DNA from: an uncultured Rhodospirillales bacterium
GTDB taxonomy: Bacteria; Pseudomonadota; Alphaproteobacteria; CALMVH01
DNA: 10,490 nt
Assembly: GCA_937873165.1 (NCBI GenBank)
Contig: CALMVH010000109.1
Coordinates: 1-10,490 of the forward strand
Direction of reading: 5' to 3'
Position numbers and translations under genes: made by a program
Notes under the pieces: generated by a model
Databases searched by the model: none
The model's input: the letters and a program-made list of their open reading frames with translations, nothing else
What the model was told of the DNA's origin: nothing
Part shown: piece by piece, positions 5,025 through 10,490 of the stretch
How the letters are laid out: the number at the start of each line of letters is the position of its first letter
Numbering within the stretch: the first letter of the stretch is position 1

Positions 5025-6752
5025 TTACCAGCATCCGGGATTGGTTAGAACGCCGCCCGCGTCGCAGGCGTCGGGAACGGTGCCGCCGAATGTCGGGTCT
5101 TCAACCTGGTCGCGGGTCGGCAGGGCGGTCTGATCCCAGCCGCCGCCCATGTCCTCGATCAGCGCCACGCTGGCGGTTAAGCGATTTTCCCGCAGGGTCA
5201 CCGCCGTTTCCTCATCCGCGAGCGCGGTCGTCTGCGCCTGAATGTGATTGCTGAAAACTGTTGTGCCTGCCTTGTACTGGTTGAGTTCCAGCTGCACAGC
5301 CTTTTCCGCGTCGCTCACCGCCGCGTTTAGCACCACCGCCTGCTGCGTGTACACGCGTTGCTGGACCAGCGAATCCTCGACGGATTGCAAGGCCGTCAGC
5401 ACCGTCTGGCGATATGTGGCGACCGATTGCGCGTAAAGGGCACGCGCTTCCTCGATCTCGGCGCTGCGCAGTCCGCCATCGAACAATGTTTCCGCGATCG
5501 AGGGGCCACCCGACCACTCGCGGTTGGCGGCGGATACAAGGTTCGTCAGGCTGCTGTTGTCGTAGCCGTAGTTCGCCGACAGGGTCAGGTCGGGATAGTA
5601 CGCCGCGATGGCAACGCCGATGGCGGCGTTCTCGGCCTGCATCTCGCGTTCCGCCTGTGCGATGTCGGGCCGGCGTTCCAGCAACGTGGACGGCACATCC
5701 ACGGGAATGACCGGTACGTTTACCGTCAGCGGCGCAGGTGGGATAGTCAGTTCGGCGGGAGGCTTGCCAATCAGCAACGCAATGGCATGCTCCAGCTGCT
5801 GGCGGCTCACCTCGATGTTGATCGCGCTGCTTTCCGTCGTTTCCAGCAGGGTGCGGGCGTTGATCACGTCGCTCTGCGCCGCCACGCCGGCATTGTACTG
5901 GTTGACGGTAATCTGCAAAGACTGCTCGTAGGCCTTCACCGTCTCATCCAGAAGAATTTGCAGCTGGTCCTCGCCGCGCAGTTCGAAGTAATCCTCCGCC
6001 AGCGTACCCTGCGCGGCCAGCCGCACCGCCTGCACATCGGCGGCGTTGGCCTGCGCCAGGGCAACGTCTTCCTCCACCGTGCGGCGAATGCGGCCCCATA
6101 CGTCCACATCCCAGCTGAAGCCACCGTTCAGGTTATAGATGCGCGAGACACCCCCGGCGCTGCTGCCGCTTTCGATCAGCGTCGCGCCTTGGGAGGCCGT
6201 GCCCCCCAGCGTTCCCCCGGCGTTGCCGCCCGTGCTAGCGCCGCCCGCCGTAGCGCCCGCGACGCTGCCCGCCGTGGAGGTCGTGGTGGTACTGGCACCG
6301 CTGACGCTTCCGGCACCGCTGTTCCTGACGCCCCTGCCGCTTTGCGTGAAATCCAGGCCGAAGTTTGCGGTAAGTGTTGGGAAGTAGGCGGATCGCGCGG
6401 CGGCGACCACGGCCTGCGCCTGGTGATAGGCCGCCTCGGCCTGGGCGACGTTCTGGTTGGAAAGATCGATCTCGCTTTCCAGCAGGTTCAGTTCGGCATC
6501 GTCATAGATCGCCCACCAATTGCCGTTGGCCCCCGGCAGTTGCGGCTGCGCCAGCACCCAGCCGGGCTGTTCCTTGAAGTACGTCGCGGTTTCGGCGGGT
6601 GGGCGCTTATAGTTCGGGCCGACGGAGCAAGCTGCGAGGATCAGGATCGGCAGCAAGCCCAGCACGTCACCCCCGCGAAGGCGGAAATGCAGGATCAACT
6701 CGATCAGTCTGGCCTTGCCCTTTCGGGGGAGTGACGAAAACAAGTACCTCAC
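5025..6752 (-). CDS. Outer-membrane factor lipoprotein of RND efflux system (OprM/NodT family)
   Basis: This 575-residue TolC-like channel protein is predicted to carry substrates of the adjacent RND pump through the outer membrane. A lipobox LAAC ends at Cys42 and is followed by SVGPNYKRP, typical of this family; Ser after Cys suits outer-membrane sorting. Two repeated OMF domains are visible (about 80-330 and 340-539), with marks such as FSWDVDVWGRIRR (212-224), LLERRPDIAQAE and ETLFDGG. The GTG at 6752 is chosen because AGGAGG (6765-6760) precedes it by 7 nt and it overlaps the mdtC stop (GTGA), implying translational coupling. Oddities: residues 6-29 are encoded by a palindromic repeat that splits the signal peptide; residues 138-202 are a Gly/Ala/Ser/Thr-rich insert; and after the usual GGGW ending (536-539) there is a 36-residue tail with Cys563 and Cys574. 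TTG 6698 or GTG 6665 inside or next to the repeat are alternative starts with poorer ribosome binding sites. Confidence 0.92.
   Translation of the reverse strand: MRYLFSSLPRKGKARLIELILHFRLRGGDVLGLLPILILAACSVGPNYKRPPAETATYFKEQPGWVLAQPQLPGANGNWWAIYDDAELNLLESEIDLSNQNVAQAEAAYHQAQAVVAAARSAYFPTLTANFGLDFTQSGRGVRNSGAGSVSGASTTTTSTAGSVAGATAGGASTGGNAGGTLGGTASQGATLIESGSSAGGVSRIYNLNGGFSWDVDVWGRIRRTVEEDVALAQANAADVQAVRLAAQGTLAEDYFELRGEDQLQILLDETVKAYEQSLQITVNQYNAGVAAQSDVINARTLLETTESSAINIEVSRQQLEHAIALLIGKPPAELTIPPAPLTVNVPVIPVDVPSTLLERRPDIAQAEREMQAENAAIGVAIAAYYPDLTLSANYGYDNSSLTNLVSAANREWSGGPSIAETLFDGGLRSAEIEEARALYAQSVATYRQTVLTALQSVEDSLVQQRVYTQQAVVLNAAVSDAEKAVQLELNQYKAGTTVFSNHIQAQTTALADEETAVTLRENRLTASVALIEDMGGGWDQTALPTRDQVEDPTFGGTVPDACDAGGVLTNPGCW
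6147..6341 (-). other. Gly/Ala/Ser/Thr-rich low-complexity insert in the outer-membrane factor
   Basis: Residues about 138-202 of the outer-membrane factor consist almost only of G, A, S, T and V, starting around SGRGVRNSGAGS and ending at ESGSSAGG. The insert lies between the first barrel strand (TLTANFGLDFTQ) and the second (YNLNGGFSWDVDVWG). By analogy with OprM topology it would enlarge the first extracellular loop. The frame is intact on both sides. Its topology is inferred. Confidence 0.7.
6665..6736. repeat. Palindromic repeat (copy 2), in frame inside the signal peptide coding region
   Basis: This 72-bp imperfect palindrome is bounded by CGTCAC (6665-6670) and GTGACG (6731-6736). It is a diverged copy of the repeat at 2068-2131: the ends match (GTCAC/GTGAC), the CCCGCGAAGGCGG arm is shared, and the centres align (ATTAACTAG..TCTGG against ATCAACTCG..TCTGG). 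It is 6 bp longer in its centre, and its hairpin stems are weaker than in copy 1. It is translated on the - strand as residues 6-29 of the outer-membrane factor and has no stop in that frame. Its length of 72 nt equals 24 codons. Confidence 0.85.
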
Positions 6753-9700
6753 GCCGTAGCCTCCTGCAGCCGGGCGCTCGGCCCGCGACGCAGCCGCAGC
6801 CGGTCGAGGCACAGGTAGACGACCGGCGTCGTGTAAAGAGTCAGCACCTGGCTGAGGATCAGCCCGCCCACGATCGAGATGCCCAGGGGCTGACGCAGTT
6901 CCGCCCCCGTGCCGAGGCCGGTCGCAAGCGGCAGGGCGCCGAACAGGGCCGCCACCGTGGTCATCATGATGGGGCGGAAACGCAGGCGGCAGGCCTCATA
7001 GATCGCATCGCGCGAGGACAGGCCGCGCGTGCGCTCGGCCGAAAGGGCAAAGTCAATCATCATGATCGCGTTTTTCTTCACGATGCCGATCAACAGGAAC
7101 ACACCGATCAGGGCGATCAGGCTGAACTCCACGTTGAAGATGCGCAAGGCCAGAACCGCGCCGACTCCTGCCGATGGCAGCGTCGACAGGATGGTGATGG
7201 GATGGATGTAGCTTTCGTACAGCATGCCCAGCACAATATAGATCGTCGCCAGCGCCGCCACGATCAGAATGGGTTCGTTTGCCAGCGATTGCTTGAAAAC
7301 CTTCGCCGTGCCTTGGAAACTGCCGCGCACGTTCGATGGCATGCCGATCTCGCCCATTGTCTTGTCGATGGCGGCGGTCGCGTCGCTTAGGGATTTGCCG
7401 ACGGGCAGGTTGAAGGACAGCGTCGTGGCGGTAAACAGGCCCTGGTGGTTGATCGACAACGGCGTATTGCCCGGTCCGAAATGGCTGACGGCATCCAGCG
7501 GCACCATCGTCTCCGCCGAAGTCGTGACAGCCGACCCCGCGGACGCCGTGCTGTTTCCGACGGCTGCCAGCGAGTTCGAAGCAAGGTTGCGCGCCACATC
7601 GCTGGCAACCGAGGCTGCCGTGGAGGGGCCGGCGCTTGCCGTGGAACTCGATCCGGACGCGCCGGTCGCTCCCGCAGGGCTCATAGCCGTGCCGGTACCG
7701 CCGATAGTCGCGGCGTTCGAGGATAATCCCGTGCCGCCGGTGGCGGCTTTTCCAAGCGTTACCGTGCCCGCGACGGCGTTCGTCGTTTGGGTACCCTTGA
7801 CAGTGCCGCCGCTGGTGCTGACGTATAGCTGGTGCAGGGTCTCGGGGCTTTGCCAGTATTGCGGAGCGACCTCCATGACGACATGGTATTGGTTCAGGGG
7901 ATTGAAGATGGTCGAGACCTCCCGCTGTCCAAAGGCGTCGTAGAGCGTTTGATCGATCTCGCTGGCATTAAGGCCGAGGCGAGACGCAGTGGGGCGATCA
8001 ATCAACACGTCTGTTTCCAGTCCTGAGTCCTGCTGATCCGAATTCACGTCGGTGAAGTTCGGATTTTTCTTTAATGCCGCCAGCAGCTTGGGCGCCCAGG
8101 TTTGCAGGTCGGTCAGCGAGTCCGACTGCAGCGTATACTGGTACTGCGCCTGGCTCTGCCGCCCGCCCGCGCGGATGTCCTGGGTGGTTTGCAGGAACAG
8201 CGAAGCACCCGGCACTTGCGCCGTCTTGCCCCGCAGTTTCGCGATCACCTGATCGCCTGTCAGGCTGCGCTGTCCAAGCGGCTTCAGGGCCGCGTAGATG
8301 AACCCGGCATTTGTACCGCCGGGTCCGCCCGCGCCGGTAAAGCCAACAACGGTGGCGACTTCGGGCTGGTCGCGCACGATTTCGACAAAGCGTTGCAGCT
8401 TCACCTTCATGGCCTGGAACGAGATGCTCTGATCGGCCTGGATCTGGCCGATCATGCCGCCAGAATCCTGCTGCGGGAACAAGCCCTTCGGGATGGTGAT
8501 GAACAGGAGCACGTTGAAGACGATGGTTACCGCCAGTATCAGCAGCACCAGCCCGGTGCGGTCAAGCGCCCAGGCAAGCGAGCGCTCGTACTGACCCAGC
8601 ATCCAGTCGAAGCTGCGTTCGCTCCAGCGGAAAATGGCGAGATTGCTGGAGTCGCCGTTGCGCACCAGCCGGGCGCACATGGTGGGCGTAACGGTCAAGG
8701 ATACGATCAGCGACACCAGCACCGCGACCGACAGCGTAACCGCGAACTCGCGGAACATCAGCCCGACCAGCCCGCCCATCAGCAGGATCGGGAGGAACAC
8801 CGCGACCAGCGAGATGCTCATGGACATCACGGTAAAGCCAATCTCGCGCGCGCCAACCAGTGCCGCCTTGAACGGGTCCATGCCGTCCTCGACATGGCGG
8901 GTGATGTTTTCCATGACCACGATGGCGTCGTCCACCACGAAGCCGGTCGCGACCGTCAGCGCCATGAGGGACAGATTGTCGAGCGAGTAGCCCAGCAGAT
9001 ACATGATCCCGAACGTACCCAGCAGCGACACGGGCACGGCAACCAGCGGTATCAGCGACCCGCGCGGATTGCGCAGGAAGATGAAAACAACCGCGATCAC
9101 CAGTCCGATGGACAGGATCAGGGTTCCCTGCACATCCTTCAGCGAGGCGCGGATGGTCGTGGTGCGATCAACCGCGACGTTCACGTCGATGTCGGCGGGG
9201 ATCGAGGCGGTCAGGTCCGGCAGGGCCGCCATGACCCGGTCGACGGAGGAAATGATATTGGCGGCAGGCTCGCGCGAGATGATCAGCAGTACCGATGGAC
9301 TGCCCCGGAACAGGCCGAGATTGCGCAGGTCCTCTACCGAATCCGTGACTTCCGCGACATCCGACAGCTTGACGTCGCGGCCGTTGCGATAGGCGACGAC
9401 CAAGTCGCGGTACTGGTACGCCTTGCTGGCCTGGTCGTTGGTATAGATCTGGAACCGGTTGTCGCCGATCTCGATCGCCCCCTTGGGGCTGTTGGCGTTA
9501 GCGGCGGACAGGGCAGCGCGGATATCCTCCAGCCCGATGCCATAGGCGAACAGCGCGTTCGGGTTCAGCTCCGCCCGCACAGCGGGCAGCGAGCTGCCGC
9601 CGACCGTGACCTGCCCCACGCCGTCGATCTGGCTCAGCTTCTGCTGCAGCACCGTGGCGGCGGAGTCGTAAAGCTGTCCGGGCGTCAGGGTTTTCGAGGT

Positions 9701-10132
9701 CAGCGCCAGGATCAGGATGGGCGCGTCGGCGGGATTGACCTTGCGGTATGTCGGGTTGCTCTTGAGATTGGTCGGCAGGTCGGCCCGCGCGGCGTTGATC
9801 GCCGCCTCCACATCGCGCGCGGCACCGTTGATGTCGCGGTCATAGCCGAACTGCATGGTGATCCGCGTGGCGCCCACCGAGCTTTGCGACGTCATCTCCG
9901 TCACGTCCGCGATCTGTCCCAGGTGACGTTCGAGCGGAGTCGCGACGCTGGTCGCCACGACCTCAGGGCTGGCACCGGGCAGCGATCCCTGCACCAGGAT
10001 GGTTGTGATGTCGATCTGCGGGATGGGCGCCACAGGCAGCAGGCTGTACGAGACCAGACCTGCCAGCGCCACGCCAATGGTCAGCAGCGTCGTCGCCACC
10101 GGCCGCAGGATGAAGGGCGACGACAGGTTCAT
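6749..10132 (-). CDS. mdtC: MdtC/MuxC-type RND multidrug efflux transporter subunit
   Basis: This 1127-residue inner-membrane RND transporter uses proton import to expel drugs. In the MdtBC type it works as a heterotrimer with MdtB. The N terminus MNLSSPFILRPVATTLLTIG and PVAPIPQIDI, and the stretch PLSINHQGLFTATTLSFNLP, are strongly MdtC-like. The proton-relay residues are present: Asp401-Asp402 in TGFVVDDAIVVMENI (TM4) and Lys1020 in IGIVKKNAIMMIDF (TM10). The periplasmic porter halves lie between TM1-TM2 and TM7-TM8. The protein is about 100 residues longer than E. coli MdtC because of a Gly/Ala/Ser/Thr-rich insert (about 772-874). I chose ATG 10132 as the start; a TTG at 10153 is in frame but has no properly spaced Shine-Dalgarno. 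It follows mdtB by 55 nt and overlaps the outer-membrane factor start by GTGA, so the genes form one operon. No repressor or promoter is visible in the window. Confidence 0.95.
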   Translation of the reverse strand: MNLSSPFILRPVATTLLTIGVALAGLVSYSLLPVAPIPQIDITTILVQGSLPGASPEVVATSVATPLERHLGQIADVTEMTSQSSVGATRITMQFGYDRDINGAARDVEAAINAARADLPTNLKSNPTYRKVNPADAPILILALTSKTLTPGQLYDSAATVLQQKLSQIDGVGQVTVGGSSLPAVRAELNPNALFAYGIGLEDIRAALSAANANSPKGAIEIGDNRFQIYTNDQASKAYQYRDLVVAYRNGRDVKLSDVAEVTDSVEDLRNLGLFRGSPSVLLIISREPAANIISSVDRVMAALPDLTASIPADIDVNVAVDRTTTIRASLKDVQGTLILSIGLVIAVVFIFLRNPRGSLIPLVAVPVSLLGTFGIMYLLGYSLDNLSLMALTVATGFVVDDAIVVMENITRHVEDGMDPFKAALVGAREIGFTVMSMSISLVAVFLPILLMGGLVGLMFREFAVTLSVAVLVSLIVSLTVTPTMCARLVRNGDSSNLAIFRWSERSFDWMLGQYERSLAWALDRTGLVLLILAVTIVFNVLLFITIPKGLFPQQDSGGMIGQIQADQSISFQAMKVKLQRFVEIVRDQPEVATVVGFTGAGGPGGTNAGFIYAALKPLGQRSLTGDQVIAKLRGKTAQVPGASLFLQTTQDIRAGGRQSQAQYQYTLQSDSLTDLQTWAPKLLAALKKNPNFTDVNSDQQDSGLETDVLIDRPTASRLGLNASEIDQTLYDAFGQREVSTIFNPLNQYHVVMEVAPQYWQSPETLHQLYVSTSGGTVKGTQTTNAVAGTVTLGKAATGGTGLSSNAATIGGTGTAMSPAGATGASGSSSTASAGPSTAASVASDVARNLASNSLAAVGNSTASAGSAVTTSAETMVPLDAVSHFGPGNTPLSINHQGLFTATTLSFNLPVGKSLSDATAAIDKTMGEIGMPSNVRGSFQGTAKVFKQSLANEPILIVAALATIYIVLGMLYESYIHPITILSTLPSAGVGAVLALRIFNVEFSLIALIGVFLLIGIVKKNAIMMIDFALSAERTRGLSSRDAIYEACRLRFRPIMMTTVAALFGALPLATGLGTGAELRQPLGISIVGGLILSQVLTLYTTPVVYLCLDRLRLRRGPSARLQEATA
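6760..6765 (-). promoter_or_regulatory. Shine-Dalgarno that fixes the GTG start of the outer-membrane factor
   Basis: AGGAGG on the - strand lies in the last codons of mdtC and 7 nt upstream of GTG 6752-6750, which itself overlaps the mdtC TGA (6751-6749). This is the strongest ribosome binding site in the window. It indicates that translation starts before, not after, the palindromic repeat. Confidence 0.8.
7511..7819 (-). other. Ser/Ala/Gly/Thr-rich insert in the periplasmic domain of the MdtC-type pump
   Basis: Residues about 772-874 lie between LHQLYVST and MVPLDAVSHFGPGN, where E. coli MdtC has only a short beta-hairpin turn. The insert is dominated by S, A, G and T, with a short possible helix near SDVARNLASNSLAAV. 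It accounts for nearly all of the excess length of the protein. From AcrB topology the site is at the edge of the second docking subdomain, on the periplasmic funnel. No nucleotide-level tandem repeat is evident. Confidence 0.75.
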
Positions 10133-10187
10133 GCGCCTGCCACCGCTGTGCAATCCTTAGCGAATGGCCCTCGAGAGCATAGCCTCT

Positions 10188-10490
10188 TCACGTCGTCAGT
10201 TCCCGGGGACCGCTGGGGACGTTGCTGAAGCGGCGGCTCAGGCGGTCGAATCCCAGATAGATGACCGGGGTCGTGAACAAGGTCAGCGCCTGGCTGATGG
10301 TCAGGCCGCCGACGATGGCGATGCCCAGCGGCCGGCGCAGCTCCGACCCGGTGCCGAAGGCCAGCGCCAGCGGCAGCGCGCCGCACAGCGCGGTCAGCGT
10401 GGTCATGATGATCGGGCGGAAACGTTCCAGGCACGCCTCGCGGATGGCCGCTTCCGGCGTCAGGCCGCGTTCGCGCTGCGCGTCCAGCGC
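10188..10490 (-). CDS. mdtB: MdtB/MuxB-type RND multidrug efflux transporter subunit, C-terminal 100 residues (5' truncated by window edge)
   Basis: The open frame enters from the right edge as ALDAQRERGLTPEAAIREAC and ends at TGA 10190-10188. It covers the last part of an RND transporter: the cytoplasmic loop after TM10, ERFRPIIMTTLTALCGALPL (TM11), the SELRRPLGIAIVGGL motif, and TM12 with TLFTTPVIYLGFDRL. The corresponding part of the downstream pump subunit is closely similar but distinct, as expected for an MdtB-MdtC pair. A gene for the membrane fusion protein (mdtA/muxA) would be expected beyond the window. The 55-nt gap to mdtC (10133-10187) shows no evident feature. Confidence 0.9.
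   Translation of the reverse strand, partial: ALDAQRERGLTPEAAIREACLERFRPIIMTTLTALCGALPLALAFGTGSELRRPLGIAIVGGLTISQALTLFTTPVIYLGFDRLSRRFSNVPSGPRELTT

Noticed and set aside
5358..6734. A 458-codon open frame on the + strand opposite the outer-membrane factor
   Set aside because: It is also an antisense shadow; the composition is implausible and it runs through the repeat and the low-complexity region of a well-supported gene.
10130..10153. TTG at 10153 as the start of the MdtC-type gene
   Set aside because: The nearest purine-rich sequence (AAGGA) touches the TTG with no spacer. The ATG at 10132 begins directly with the conserved MNLSSPFILRPVATT terminus.
8102..10228. A 708-codon open frame on the + strand opposite the MdtC-type gene
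   Set aside because: It is an antisense shadow of a high-GC gene. Its translation is rich in R, H, Q, D and G without any recognisable domain, while the opposite strand encodes a clear RND transporter.

Overview
This GC-rich, densely coded window looks alphaproteobacterial. The main reason is a fliH-fliN-flbD-flhA cluster. FlbD, a sigma-54 activator with a degenerate receiver domain, is a flagellar regulator characteristic of Caulobacter and related Alphaproteobacteria. Two copies of a short palindromic repeat of the common 'CCCGCCTTCGCGGGA' type fit the same group. I cannot name a genus from the sequence.

Layout, left half, + strand: the 3' end of fliH (export ATPase regulator), fliN (C-ring), flbD (flagellar transcription activator) and flhA (export gate) run head to tail with 3-nt gaps. 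The exception is the flbD-flhA junction, where a palindromic repeat occupies most of a 95-nt gap. The flagellar run stops at flhA; no flhF follows in the window.

Layout, right half, - strand, read right to left: the 3' end of an MdtB-type RND pump subunit, a complete MdtC-type subunit, an outer-membrane factor lipoprotein of the OprM/NodT type, and an endonuclease III-like DNA glycosylase. The arrangement matches the mdtABC / muxABC-opmB type of heteromultimeric drug efflux operon, with the membrane fusion protein gene presumably beyond the right edge. The mdtC stop and the outer-membrane factor GTG start overlap (GTGA). The glycosylase starts 6 nt after the outer-membrane factor, so it is probably co-transcribed. 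The two blocks converge and share the four bases CTAG as reciprocal stop codons, leaving no room for a terminator.

The most notable observation is at the start of the outer-membrane factor. A second, degenerate copy of the same repeat lies inside the signal-peptide coding region. Removing the 72-nt palindrome on paper restores an ordinary 18-residue lipoprotein signal (MRYLFLLGLLPILILAAC) directly behind a strong ribosome binding site and a coupled GTG start. This suggests an in-frame palindromic element insertion, comparable in kind to the Rickettsia palindromic elements. Both the pump subunit and the outer-membrane factor also carry long Gly/Ala/Ser/Thr-rich inserts that their families normally lack. 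I found no RNA genes, CRISPR arrays, transposases or phage genes, and no gene-free stretch longer than 300 bases.
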